64,000 bases of DNA, taken from contig CAZWOL010000002.1 of assembly GCA_964635325.1 (NCBI GenBank), positions 11,797 through 75,796 on the forward strand. The letters run 5' to 3'. Positions 42,289-52,081 of this stretch are shown one piece after another. The translations under genes were made by a program, and so were the position numbers. The stretch is from BOG-1112 sp964635325 (GTDB lineage Bacteria; Bdellovibrionota_B; Oligoflexia; Oligoflexales; Bog-1112). The first letter of the stretch is position 1. Each line of letters begins with the position of its first letter. The notes beneath the pieces are model-generated. The model made no database searches. It had not been told where the DNA came from and worked only from the letters and a program-made list of their open reading frames with translations.

Positions 42289-43860
42289 ATGAGCGAGAGA
42301 GAGATACCGAAGCCTGAAGATATTCAGAAAGAGTTTGAAGACTTCGTAAAGAAGCGCTTTGGCGGACAGGTGAAGATCCTCGCACAGGAATTTCCTTTCC
42401 GTGCAAAAGACGAGGGGGCATCGGAAAAAATTTCAAGACAGCCTATTGATCTCAATTTTGATCACAAGCCTAAAGCTGTCAAAGCATACTTGGACCGTTT
42501 TGTGATTGGGCAAGATGAAGCAAAAAAAGCTCTCAGTATTGCAGTCTGTGATCACTACAACCAAGTGCGTCATTATTTGAAAAACAGCGATGGTTCCATC
42601 GATGAAAATTATTCCAAACAAAATGTTTTGATTTTGGGTCCGACCGGTGTTGGTAAGACCTACATGGTTCGGCAAATTTCCAAGCTCATTGGAGTGCCTT
42701 TCGTCAAAGCGGATGCCACGCGTTTCAGTGAGACAGGTTATGTGGGAGCTAATGTCGATGATTTGATCAAAGACTTGGTACACCAGGCTCAAGGGGATAT
42801 ACAAAAGGCTCAGTTTGGTATTGTCTATCTTGATGAAGCAGACAAATTGGCAAGTCCGACAGCAGGCAGTATGAGTCGAGATGTGAGCGGCCGTGGCGTG
42901 CAGATGGGGTTGCTCAAACTTATGGAAGAAACGGAAATTGATTTGAAAGGCAGTCATGATCCTGCTTCTCAAATGCAAGCTTTTCTCGAGATGCAACAGA
43001 AGGGCAAAATCGAACGCAATGTAGTTAACACGCGTCACATTTTGTTTATTGTGAGTGGGGCTTTTGTTGGTCTTAATGCGATCGCAGCTAAGCGTCTCAA
43101 TCAGTCTGCAATAGGGTTTCAGCGTCTTAACAAAACAACAGAAACTGACATTGACGCTCTTTCTCTGACTACTCAAGACTTTATCGATTTTGGTTTCGAA
43201 CCAGAGTTCATTGGGCGCTTACCGGTACGTGTTGCATGTCAGGATCTGGATGCCGAGGCGCTTTTTAGTATTTTGAAAAACTCCGAAGGGTCGATCATTC
43301 AGCAATACATCCGAGGTTTTGGAGCCTACGGTATAACTTTGAGGTTTACAGACTGCGCTTTGCATAGCATTGCACAAAGAGCGGTGGCTGAAAAAACGGG
43401 TGCTCGTGGTCTAATGACCATTCTCGAAGGAATTTTGCGAGATTACAAATACCACCTTCCCTCCACCAATATCCTCGAACTCGAAGTCTCAGCGGATCTT
43501 ATTCGTGATCCACAAGGCTTTTTGAAGCGTTTGCTGCAAAGCCTCCAAGATGATCATCATAGTGAGATCAAACTCATCCGTGAGTTCGAAAAGAGCTTTG
43601 CAAACGACCATGCTATGAGCATCAAATTTGATGAGGCGGCCGTTCAGTACCTTGTTCGACAAGCAAAGAGTGATGGGGTTAGTGTTGATCAACTATGTAA
43701 AAATCTTTTCCAGAGTTTTGAGTATGGGCTCAAACTTATTCAGCACAACACTGGTCGTGATTTTTTCGTGATTAGTGAAGACTTGGTAAGTCAGCCTCGT
43801 CAAGGTTTAGAAAAGCTTGTTAAAGAATCTTATAACGCAAAATTGGAGCCTGTAACATGA
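42289..43860 (+). CDS. ClpX-like AAA+ unfoldase lacking the zinc-binding domain
   Basis: The 523-residue protein shares the ClpX ATPase core: Walker A GPTGVGKT (117-124), pore loop GYVG (150-153), Walker B IVYLDEADK (178-186), EPEFIGRLPV sensor region and EKTGARGLMTILEG (sensor 2). It keeps IGF at 275-277, the ClpX loop that docks ClpP, so partnership with a ClpP is plausible. It lacks the N-terminal C4 zinc-binding domain and has instead a charged helical region (1-55), plus a C-terminal extension of about 100 residues. It is therefore a second-type ClpX, not the standard one. ATGA overlap with guaC suggests an operon. Confidence 0.85.
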   Translation: MSEREIPKPEDIQKEFEDFVKKRFGGQVKILAQEFPFRAKDEGASEKISRQPIDLNFDHKPKAVKAYLDRFVIGQDEAKKALSIAVCDHYNQVRHYLKNSDGSIDENYSKQNVLILGPTGVGKTYMVRQISKLIGVPFVKADATRFSETGYVGANVDDLIKDLVHQAQGDIQKAQFGIVYLDEADKLASPTAGSMSRDVSGRGVQMGLLKLMEETEIDLKGSHDPASQMQAFLEMQQKGKIERNVVNTRHILFIVSGAFVGLNAIAAKRLNQSAIGFQRLNKTTETDIDALSLTTQDFIDFGFEPEFIGRLPVRVACQDLDAEALFSILKNSEGSIIQQYIRGFGAYGITLRFTDCALHSIAQRAVAEKTGARGLMTILEGILRDYKYHLPSTNILELEVSADLIRDPQGFLKRLLQSLQDDHHSEIKLIREFEKSFANDHAMSIKFDEAAVQYLVRQAKSDGVSVDQLCKNLFQSFEYGLKLIQHNTGRDFFVISEDLVSQPRQGLEKLVKESYNAKLEPVT

Positions 43861-44894
43861 GAATAGAAGCTGAGCCAAAGTTAGGGTTTAAAGACGTTTT
43901 GATTCGTCCCAAAAGATCGACTCTCAATAGTCGGTCAGAAGTTTCTCTTAGCCGCAAGTTTAGCTTTCGTCATGCTGAATTTGAGTGGGAAGGTGTGCCT
44001 ATTGTAGTTGCAAATATGGATACAGTAGGGACCTTTGCTATGGCAAGAAAAGTTGCTGAGCATAAATTCATAACAGCAATTCACAAGCACTATAGCATGA
44101 AAGACTGGCACAATTTCCTCACGCAGTGCCCAGACTCTATCTATAATTCTATAGCAGTCAGTACCGGTATTACGAATAACGATTTTGCAAAGCTCTCGGA
44201 GATCATCCAAGCTTTTCCAAAATTGCAGTTTATTTGTATCGACGTTGCGAATGGGTATACCGAACGATTCGTTGAATTTGTACAAAAAGCTCGAGCAACT
44301 TTTCCAAGTAAAGTCATTATTGCAGGAAACGTTGTTACTGGTGAAATGGTTGAAGAACTCATTCTGTCTGGTGCCGATATCGTTAAGATTGGAATAGGTC
44401 CTGGAAGCGTCTGCACGACACGCGTGAAAACAGGTGTTGGTTATCCTCAGCTGTCTGCAATCATTGAGTGCGCAGATGCGGCGCACGGGTTAAAGGGTCA
44501 GGTTATTTCAGACGGAGGTTGTGTATGTCCAGGTGACATAGCGAAAGCCTTCGGTGCAGGCGCCGATTTTGTAATGATGGGTGGGATGTTTGCAGGGCAC
44601 GATCAGTGTGAGGGTGACATCGTCAATGTCGATGGTAAAAAATTCTTCCGCTTTTATGGCATGAGTTCTGAAGCTGCTATGGAGCGCCACTTTGGTGGTG
44701 TTTCCGACTATAGAGCCTCTGAAGGTAAGCAAACGCTTGTGCCGTATCGAGGTGATGTTGAGCATACCATTAAGGACATCCTAGGTGGTATACGTTCAGC
44801 TTGCACCTATGTTGGCGCCGAACAATTAAAAGAGCTTTCTAAAAGAACCACGTTTATCATTGTGGGTGAGCAAGAAAATCGATTCTTCAGCTAG
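43857..44894 (+). CDS. guaC: GMP reductase GuaC
   Basis: GuaC reduces GMP to IMP with NADPH. The 345-residue TIM barrel has EPKLGFKDVLIRPKRSTLNSRSEV at the N-terminus and the active loop KIGIGPGSVCTTRVKTGVGYPQLSAI, in which the catalytic Cys follows IGPGS. ISDGGC and MMGGMFAGHDQCEG (phosphate binding) follow. It lacks CBS domains, which with the GuaC-type N-terminal motif separates it from IMP dehydrogenase. The start overlaps the ClpX-like gene by 4 nt. Confidence 0.93.
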   Translation: MRIEAEPKLGFKDVLIRPKRSTLNSRSEVSLSRKFSFRHAEFEWEGVPIVVANMDTVGTFAMARKVAEHKFITAIHKHYSMKDWHNFLTQCPDSIYNSIAVSTGITNNDFAKLSEIIQAFPKLQFICIDVANGYTERFVEFVQKARATFPSKVIIAGNVVTGEMVEELILSGADIVKIGIGPGSVCTTRVKTGVGYPQLSAIIECADAAHGLKGQVISDGGCVCPGDIAKAFGAGADFVMMGGMFAGHDQCEGDIVNVDGKKFFRFYGMSSEAAMERHFGGVSDYRASEGKQTLVPYRGDVEHTIKDILGGIRSACTYVGAEQLKELSKRTTFIIVGEQENRFFS

Positions 44895-44988
44895 TTGAAA
44901 AGAAGTTCGTCATCCGAGCGGAACGAAGTGGAGCCGAGGGATCGCCTGCTTAGCCAGTTTGTAAAAACACTTAGCCTAGGAGTCCACT

Positions 44989-46890
44989 GTGAATATGCCA
45001 GATTTCTTGGTTCTTGACTTTGATAACACGATCATCAAGGGAGAGACCCTTGAAATCCTCGCAGAAATTTCTTTGCACGACAGCGCTCACCAAAAAGCAG
45101 TCTGTGACCAGATTGCAACCCTTACCGAAGAGGCTATGTCTGGACGTTTGGATTTCAGCGTTGCTATTCAAAAACGCCTCGCGTTGCTCTCTCTTCGTGA
45201 AGAGCACATACTTCTGGCAATTGAAGAGCTCAAAAAACGCATCACCGATTCGTTTTGGTTGCATCGTTCTTTCCTTAAAAAATATGCGGATCGTATCTAC
45301 ATTGTCTCTGGTGGCTTTCGAGAGCTTATAGTTCCTGTTATTCGCATTTTGGGTCTGCGTGAGGACCATGTTTATGCGAACGACTTGCTCTACAATTTTA
45401 GCCGCAAGGTGGTTGGATGTGATTCGAGCAATCCTCTCGCACAAACATCCGGAAAAGCTCATGTTGTTTCAGCTTGGGGTCATTTTGGAAACGGAGTTGT
45501 GCTTGGTGATGGGTTTACTGATTTAGAAATCGCACAGATAAACAAAAACTGTCAGTTTTTTGCATTTACTGAAAATATTACCCGATTCGATATTGTTCAA
45601 AGTGCAGATAAAGTGGTTGCAAACTTTACTGAATTTTTGCAGATGCTACCGAAGTCTGCGCAGGTAGAATCTAACGAAGATATCAAGGTGCTTTTGCTTG
45701 AAAATGTACATCCTGTTGCAGTGACAGCTCTGCGTCAACGTGGGTTTGCCGTTGAAACGGTGAAAGGAGCTTGCGACGAGGATGAGCTTATACAACGGTT
45801 GAACGGAGTTCATTTTTTGGGAGTGCGTTCCAAGACTCAGGTGACTCCACGCGTATTAGCATCTACAAAGACTTTGCTCAGTGTGGGGGCTTTTTGCATT
45901 GGCACCGATCAAATTGAGCTCGAAGCAGCAGCTAGAAATGGTGTTGCTGTCTTTAATGCGCCTTTTTCGAGTACGCGTAGTGTTGTTGAGCTTGCAGCTG
46001 GTCATATTATCATGCTTTGTCGACAGGTTTTTGAAAAAAGTGACAAATTGCACAAAGGTATTTGGGACAAGAGTACGACGCGAGCCTGTGAGGTGCGTGG
46101 CAAAAAACTTGGTATTATCGGATATGGGAATATCGGTTCACAGCTTTCGATTGTTGCAGAAAGTTTGGGGATGCAGGTCTACTATTTTGATTTGATAGAA
46201 CGTGTTTCTCTCGGTAATGCCAAACGTTGTGCAGAGCTTAAAACACTATTGAATTTAGCAGATGTTGTGAGTCTTCATGTCGATGGGCGCAGTGAAAATA
46301 CTATGTTCTTTGACGAAGCAAAGTTTACGCAAATGAAAGAGGGAAGTATATTTTTGAATCTGAGCCGAGGGCATATTGTAGATCTTGAATCCCTTGCAAA
46401 AAATTTGCGCAGTGGCAAACTTATCGGAGCTGCACTCGACGTTTATCCACGTGAACCTCGCTCCAATGATGAACCATTCGTTTGTGAGTTTCAATCGATG
46501 CCTAATGTCATTCTTACTCCTCATATTGGGGGCAGTACGCTTGAGGCACAAAAGAATATTGGTGAAACTATTGTCTCACGTTTTCTCGACTACTGGGATC
46601 GTGGTTGTTCTTTGGGGAGCGTTAACTTCCCCAATCTGGTTATTCCTGTTTTACAGAGAGGGCTGACACGTATCTATCACATCCATGAAAATATTCCTGG
46701 CATTTTGGCTGCGATCAACGGTCTCTTTGCAAAATACGGAGTGAATATTGAAGCTCAGTATCTGGGAACAAACGCATCAATTGGATATGTTGTTACTGAT
46801 GTAGGAGCGTACAAACCTGAATTCTTAGAAGACCTACGTGGAGTTCCACAAACGATATTGGTCAGAGTTACTCGACCCGAGTTGTCCTAG
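44989..46890 (+). CDS. Fused phosphoserine phosphatase (SerB-like) / 3-phosphoglycerate dehydrogenase (SerA) with ACT domain
   Basis: The 633-residue protein combines two enzymes of the phosphorylated serine pathway. Residues 1-225 are HAD-type phosphatase: motif I DFDNT (10-14), motif II SGGF (107-110), the K156 region SGKAHVV, and motif IV GDGFTD (173-178). Residues about 230-555 are SerA: NAD-binding IGYGNIGSQ (about 376-386), SRGHIVDLESLA and the catalytic His in TPHIGGST (about 514). Residues about 555-633 are an ACT domain (IPGILAAINGLFAKYGVNIEA), which usually binds L-serine for feedback control. Start is GTG 44989 with AGGAG 6 nt upstream. The middle enzyme of the pathway, SerC, is not in the window. 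It runs after guaC, and its stop is close to a convergent lipoprotein gene. Confidence 0.88.
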   Translation: MNMPDFLVLDFDNTIIKGETLEILAEISLHDSAHQKAVCDQIATLTEEAMSGRLDFSVAIQKRLALLSLREEHILLAIEELKKRITDSFWLHRSFLKKYADRIYIVSGGFRELIVPVIRILGLREDHVYANDLLYNFSRKVVGCDSSNPLAQTSGKAHVVSAWGHFGNGVVLGDGFTDLEIAQINKNCQFFAFTENITRFDIVQSADKVVANFTEFLQMLPKSAQVESNEDIKVLLLENVHPVAVTALRQRGFAVETVKGACDEDELIQRLNGVHFLGVRSKTQVTPRVLASTKTLLSVGAFCIGTDQIELEAAARNGVAVFNAPFSSTRSVVELAAGHIIMLCRQVFEKSDKLHKGIWDKSTTRACEVRGKKLGIIGYGNIGSQLSIVAESLGMQVYYFDLIERVSLGNAKRCAELKTLLNLADVVSLHVDGRSENTMFFDEAKFTQMKEGSIFLNLSRGHIVDLESLAKNLRSGKLIGAALDVYPREPRSNDEPFVCEFQSMPNVILTPHIGGSTLEAQKNIGETIVSRFLDYWDRGCSLGSVNFPNLVIPVLQRGLTRIYHIHENIPGILAAINGLFAKYGVNIEAQYLGTNASIGYVVTDVGAYKPEFLEDLRGVPQTILVRVTRPELS

Positions 46891-46902
46891 TCTTCTCACG
46901 TG

Positions 46903-48756
46903 TTAAGGAGTCAAGTAAGTACTAGTCAAATAGTTGCTGAGCGTTACAGCATCGTTATCGCTCAGGGCCTGATCCCAAATACCGAGATATGCATACGAAG
47001 CTCCTGGATCTACAACGCCATAATTGCTGTTGTTAACATAAAAGGCCACCCTTGCTGTGGTTGCGATAATTGCTTGTGGTGCACTGGGAGTAAGTAGGGT
47101 TCCGTTTGTAAATATTTTGATATCCCCACTAGATGGAATGACCAAAACAGTCACTCGCCAATCTGTAGTAGGAGCACTTGAGCCAGAATAACCTCTGTCG
47201 TCACACATTTCTTCAAAGATTGTATCGCTAGTACCCGCAAAAATTGGCCTAACTTGATAGGTTCTGTAACATCCACCACCTGGATCGACTGTATAACTTA
47301 TGCTAGTGAATGCTTTCGTTATAAATGCGAATGTCATTGCTTGATTGTTGCCATAAGGCATGTCTGCTCGCGTTGCAATATCGTTGTCAGTTAAGTAGGC
47401 TATATTGTCGACTGTAGTAAAACCCTTGTATGTTGTATTAGGAAGATCGACAATAGATGGAGCTGTTCCTGCTCCGCTAAGGGAAAGAATATAAGGTGAA
47501 GCTCCATGTCGAGAGTCACGCCATTCTACGAGTTGGCCGCTGCTGTATTGCGTTCCGTTGTCACTTGCAGTGAAAGGCAAGTATTGAACTTTGCTGGTGG
47601 CCATGATTGCTGCACCAGGTGCGGTGTAGGTGATTGTATCGCTGTTGCTTGAAGATATGCTTCCAGATACATCCTTAAGCCAAGCATAAATAGTTTTAGT
47701 TCCTTGCGTGCCGTTTGTAAATGTATACGAATAAGTATTTGAAGAACCTGAGCTCCAAGTAGACCAAGAGCAAGATCCTACGGTTGTGTCTTCTCGTAGG
47801 CAATAAGAAGCGTTAGTTAGCGCATTTGATGACGTAATGCTTACGTTAACAGTCGTTGATGTTGTAGATGCAGCTCCTGAATCAATACTGACTGCAGTAA
47901 TGTTGGGGCTTGTTGTATTCACTACAATGGATGCAGAGCTAACCCAAGATGTACTCGAACTTGCTATTTTAGCACGTAGACATGCAACGTATGATCCATC
48001 GCTAGTGATTGTAATCGATGAAGAATTATTGCCATATGCGACTGAAGTTGCGGTTGAGCAATTGTCTGAGCCGCAAGTGTCAGAGCAGTAGTTTACTTCA
48101 TAGCTAGGAGTGAGAAGGGCTGTTAAGGCAGTCCAAAGATCAGATTTTTGAATCTCTGTGGTCCAGTTTAAAGTAACTGGGCCTTGAGTATAAAGAGGAT
48201 CCTGGTCTTTTGCTATCGTGAGAGCGATGGGGAGAAAGGTGATATTAGAGACGATCTGTATGTCAAAATTTAAAATAGTGCCCGTATCATCAGTGATCGA
48301 AAAAGTGAAGATATAGCTATTGTTTGGAATTGAAACCTGCCATGAAAATGCACCTTTGCTATCAAATAGAATGCTGTTCAAATCGCTGCAAGTTTTTGCG
48401 GAGGCATCGCTGTCTTTGATTTTGTATCCACAGCTGAAGGTGAGTAGATTTTTATTGTTCTTTTTGAGGTACTCGTCGGCGGTTTGTTTGTATGTTGATA
48501 ATATGAAATCGGAGAGAGCAAAATTAAATTTAAACGAACTGTCATCTATTGTCACATTTGAATAGTTGCTTGTGAAAGTTGCTAATTTGTCTTTATCGAT
48601 CTTTTTTGTATCTTGCACTGAAACATTTGATGTGAAAGTATTTGTGATTTTTGACTTCGCTTTTATTGCGCCTTCGCAAGAGGTGAGAAAAAGCATAAGG
48701 CAGAATAGCTTAAATACTGTTGAGTGGTTTTGATTTGAGCGGCACATGTGAGTCAT
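46903..48756 (-). CDS. Ser/Thr-rich exported lipoprotein with C-terminal LamG-like segment
   Basis: The 617-residue protein has a lipoprotein signal with lipobox LTSC (Cys27). Beyond about residue 60 there are repeated Ser/Thr/Asn-rich beta segments (about 200-390), including NCSTATSVAYGNNSSSITITSDG and TTSPNITAVSIDSGAASTTSTT, resembling Ig-like or tandem adhesin repeats. The C-terminal 230 residues (YLPFTASDNGTQYSSGQLVEWRDS to AYLGIWDQALSDNDAVTLSNYL) have a concanavalin/LamG-like pattern, including YLGIWDQALS near the end. Probably surface-exposed and possibly adhesive. No known function. Convergent with serBA and 48 bp-scale spacing from its neighbour rapA is not operonic. Confidence 0.65.
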   Translation of the reverse strand: MTHMCRSNQNHSTVFKLFCLMLFLTSCEGAIKAKSKITNTFTSNVSVQDTKKIDKDKLATFTSNYSNVTIDDSSFKFNFALSDFILSTYKQTADEYLKKNNKNLLTFSCGYKIKDSDASAKTCSDLNSILFDSKGAFSWQVSIPNNSYIFTFSITDDTGTILNFDIQIVSNITFLPIALTIAKDQDPLYTQGPVTLNWTTEIQKSDLWTALTALLTPSYEVNYCSDTCGSDNCSTATSVAYGNNSSSITITSDGSYVACLRAKIASSSTSWVSSASIVVNTTSPNITAVSIDSGAASTTSTTVNVSITSSNALTNASYCLREDTTVGSCSWSTWSSGSSNTYSYTFTNGTQGTKTIYAWLKDVSGSISSSNSDTITYTAPGAAIMATSKVQYLPFTASDNGTQYSSGQLVEWRDSRHGASPYILSLSGAGTAPSIVDLPNTTYKGFTTVDNIAYLTDNDIATRADMPYGNNQAMTFAFITKAFTSISYTVDPGGGCYRTYQVRPIFAGTSDTIFEEMCDDRGYSGSSAPTTDWRVTVLVIPSSGDIKIFTNGTLLTPSAPQAIIATTARVAFYVNNSNYGVVDPGASYAYLGIWDQALSDNDAVTLSNYLTSTYLTP

Positions 48757-48953
48757 CCTTTCTAAACAGTTAAGCGATCACCGTTGCGAACGTTTGGACG
48801 CAAAGATCCACGATACAGGAGCCTATCGGAGTTTTTTATTTTTTCTTAAATTTGAGTGAAAATGTGAGTTGTTTTAGATGCTTGCTGTTTCAACAGAGGC
48901 TCAAAAATTCAGGTAAGATAGGTCTGTTGAAACAGATTTTTTAATGCAACAAA

Positions 48954-51845
48954 CTAAGTCGTCAAGATCACTCGAATTGCATCGATGCGAGAGTTTGCGT
49001 TTTCAAGAGCGTCCATGATTTCTTTTTGCATGCTCTTCATGGCTTCAATCTCTCTTTCCGAGACACTGTTATTGACTCGTGCTAAGTAACTTAGGCGATC
49101 AATCTCAGCCTGTGTTTTTTCTCGAGCTAAAACCTTAGCTTTGTCTTTCTCTTGCTGCAGCCAGGTGCTGAACTTAAGCATAATACGTTCGATCGGTGGC
49201 ATGATGATAGGTTTGAGGTCGCCAAGTTTTTCCAAGAAAGCTTTATCGGTGATTTCTTTAAGAAACTTGTTTCGATCCTTAAGTTTGTCTTGGGGGATCG
49301 CTTCGCTTTTATGGTTGAAGATTGCGGTCTTGACCATTAGTGGCAAGTAGCGGTCCAGTTGCAATTCTTTGCGGCCTTTTGCTTCGACGATCAAGGAGAG
49401 TTGAATTAAAGCACCTTTGCCAAAGGGGCTATGATCCCAACGACAAATACTAGCAATCCCTTCATTGTGCTGAATCACATGATCGAAGGTAGCTTCAACA
49501 AGGGGGTGGTCAAGTGTTAGAAAGATCATTTCTTCGCGTGCAAGAGCGGTTCTGCGATTGAAGCATAGTGTGATGTTTTCTTCTTTTTTAGCGAGTGGAA
49601 ACTCCTCGATAAATGCGAGAGAGTCACCTTTGACAAGAAGAGATCCATTGGCATCATAGTCTTCGTAATCTACACCATAGTAGTTGAATGCTTCATGAAT
49701 GAAAAACTCAAGAGATGTGTCATCATCGCAGGTGTCGATAGCCTCAAGAAGTTTGCTTCCTCTGGCTTCATGGAAAGAGTTCTGATCGACAAGTGCGTCT
49801 GTATTATCAGTGATTTCGCGGCGTACACGTTCAGCACTTTTTTGTGTGTCTGTGATAAGCTTTGCCAAAGCTTTTTTGCGTGTCGCATACTTGGGATGGG
49901 TCGGCAAAAACTGAGCAAAGATTGCTAGCAACTCTTCGCTGTAGTCTTCCAAGATTGTTGCTGCACCATTCCAAACCTGAGAAAAAGCATTCAAACCTGA
50001 TTCGTACCAGCTAAAAAGCGCTTCTTCAGGGGTGTCTTTGTGCCACGGTACAAGAATTTCGATTTCTTTGCCTTGTCCAATACGATCCAAGCGACCTATG
50101 CGTTGTTCTAATAAATCTGGGTGCATTGGTATGTCGAAAAGTACGAGCTTACGCACAAATTGGAAGTTGCGTCCTTCACCTCCAATTTCACTACAAATCA
50201 AAGCTTTGGCTCCATCTTCACGTGCAAACCATGCTGCTTGAAGATCGCGTTCGAGTATGGAAAGTCCCTCATGGAAAATGGCAACTTTGCGTTGGGCTGC
50301 TTGCTGGTAATTGGGATCCAAAAATTGCGCAACTTTTTCCACACGCTCTTTTGCAGCACAGATAATAAGAACCTTCTCTTTTAAAGTTGAGACGTATTCC
50401 TTGAGCCAGCGGAAGCGGGCGTCATCCTTGGGATGAGCATCGAATGTTCTTTGAAAGCCGCGTCCCGTTGCATAGTCCACCAAGTGCCGGTCTTGAATTT
50501 CTTTGGCATTCACACCGCTGAGGTGTGTTGCGTATTCTTCCGAAATTTCAAGTGGAATAGATTTGAGTGTGCGAACAGGAAATCCTTGAATGCGTTGTCG
50601 ACGATTACGAAAGTAAACACGTCCAGTGCCGTGACGGTCTATCAGAGCTGAGATAAGACTTGAGGTGTTTTTCGAATTTAATTTTTCCAAGGACTGATGC
50701 AAATCTTCATCGTCAGGAAAAAGCTTTTGAATCATGCGTTTTGCATCTTGGAGTTCGCCGCTATGAATTTTCTGCACGCATGTATTGAGTTCTTTCATGC
50801 TTGCAAGCTTGTCCAAGAATAAATCAAAGTCAGAAAAGTTGACGGGATCAACAAGATGCAACAATCCAAATTGAGTTGCTGTTCCTCTTTGGTGTGGAGT
50901 TGCTGTGAGGAGGAGCAAGGCCTGAGTTTTTTGGCTGAGTGCTTTAGCAAGCGTCCATAGACTGTTGGGTGCGTCTTCAGACCATTCTAATTTGTGAGCT
51001 TCATCAATAATAATGAGATCCCAAGAGCTAACTGCTAAAGCTTGTTCTAGACGTTGTGGGTCATTTGCGATGAATTCTAAGGAGCAAATCATTTTTTGGT
51101 TGGCATCGAACGCTGACATGTCATGCGTCGATTCATCCTCTTGGCATCTCTCTTGGTCGATAATAGTGAAGAGCTCACCAAAGCGTCGGTACATTTCTGC
51201 AACCCACTGATGCACCAAACTTGGAGGTACGAGAACGAGTACCTTTTCAGCACGCCCAAGCACGCGAAGCCTTGAAAAAATCAAACCAGCTTCGATGGTC
51301 TTTCCTAAACCGACTTCATCAGCAAGTAGCACGCGTGGAAACAATCGCTGAGAAACTTCCCAAGCAATAAAAAGCTGATGTGGGATTGGTTCAACTCGCG
51401 CACCAAGTAGTCCTTTTGCTGGTAAAGCAAGGTGCTTGCTTTTAAGAAGCCAGGCATCACGACGTAAGTCAAAAGCTTGGTAGCGAGATACTTGCCCAGA
51501 AAATAGGTAGCTCAGGGCCGTTGATAGGGTTTCGTCTTTCTGGGTGAGTTCATACTCCCAGATGATTTTGTCACCACATGTGTATTTAAGAATTCCATCT
51601 TCGTCTTCAATGCGGTCGACAACGAAGGCCTCTGCATTCGCATCGTATATTTTTTGACCAATATGTGCGGTGAATCTCCGCACGGGTGCTCTCATAAGAG
51701 AATAAATACGTTTTGAATTCGTCTGTGGGTAGACGACCTCAAGAATGCCATTTTTAGGGTCGACTTTGGAGACGAGGCCGACTCCCAGTTCGGGTTCCGC
51801 TTGGCTCGTCAGACGTTGCTTTATTTTCCACATAATGAATCCCAT
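48954..51845 (-). CDS. rapA: RNA polymerase-associated SNF2-type ATPase RapA
   Basis: RapA recycles stalled RNA polymerase. The 963-residue protein begins with RapA N-terminal KOW/Tudor-like sequences (SQAEPELGVGLVSKVDP; KRIYSLMRAPVRRFT) and has a SWI2/SNF2 helicase core. Motif I is ADEVGLGKTIEAGLIF (174-190), motif II IIIDEAHKLEW, motif III LLLTATPHQRG and motif VI QRIGRLDRIGQ. A RapA C-terminal region with a coiled coil at the end follows (about 905-950). The length is close to that of E. coli RapA (968). GxFIM suggests ATG choices at residue 1 or 5. The 236-nt upstream gap separates it from the divergent pilin-like genes. Confidence 0.9.
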   Translation of the reverse strand: MGFIMWKIKQRLTSQAEPELGVGLVSKVDPKNGILEVVYPQTNSKRIYSLMRAPVRRFTAHIGQKIYDANAEAFVVDRIEDEDGILKYTCGDKIIWEYELTQKDETLSTALSYLFSGQVSRYQAFDLRRDAWLLKSKHLALPAKGLLGARVEPIPHQLFIAWEVSQRLFPRVLLADEVGLGKTIEAGLIFSRLRVLGRAEKVLVLVPPSLVHQWVAEMYRRFGELFTIIDQERCQEDESTHDMSAFDANQKMICSLEFIANDPQRLEQALAVSSWDLIIIDEAHKLEWSEDAPNSLWTLAKALSQKTQALLLLTATPHQRGTATQFGLLHLVDPVNFSDFDLFLDKLASMKELNTCVQKIHSGELQDAKRMIQKLFPDDEDLHQSLEKLNSKNTSSLISALIDRHGTGRVYFRNRRQRIQGFPVRTLKSIPLEISEEYATHLSGVNAKEIQDRHLVDYATGRGFQRTFDAHPKDDARFRWLKEYVSTLKEKVLIICAAKERVEKVAQFLDPNYQQAAQRKVAIFHEGLSILERDLQAAWFAREDGAKALICSEIGGEGRNFQFVRKLVLFDIPMHPDLLEQRIGRLDRIGQGKEIEILVPWHKDTPEEALFSWYESGLNAFSQVWNGAATILEDYSEELLAIFAQFLPTHPKYATRKKALAKLITDTQKSAERVRREITDNTDALVDQNSFHEARGSKLLEAIDTCDDDTSLEFFIHEAFNYYGVDYEDYDANGSLLVKGDSLAFIEEFPLAKKEENITLCFNRRTALAREEMIFLTLDHPLVEATFDHVIQHNEGIASICRWDHSPFGKGALIQLSLIVEAKGRKELQLDRYLPLMVKTAIFNHKSEAIPQDKLKDRNKFLKEITDKAFLEKLGDLKPIIMPPIERIMLKFSTWLQQEKDKAKVLAREKTQAEIDRLSYLARVNNSVSEREIEAMKSMQKEIMDALENANSRIDAIRVILTT

Positions 51846-52081
51846 TTCTTATCGGGTTCTTTGCTAGGCCAGACCCTTGTTCGAGTGAATGCTTTCGTTC
51901 TATCGGGATGCTAGTTATATAGACGATTCGTCGAGCGGCTACAACCCGGCTCGTTCTTTTCGATAGATTCTTCGACGTCAGCACTTGCGAAGATGCAGAC
52001 TCATGCTCTGTACTCATGCTATTCTATTAGAAAATTTGTAGAAAAGTCATTTCCAGCCAACTCATCGATGGGTGGAGCATT

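Noticed and set aside
51754..52017. Minus-strand 87-codon frame in the rapA-pilin gap.
   Set aside because: It overlaps the rapA N-terminus in another frame, and its composition is not protein-like (Ser/Arg-rich, no SD).
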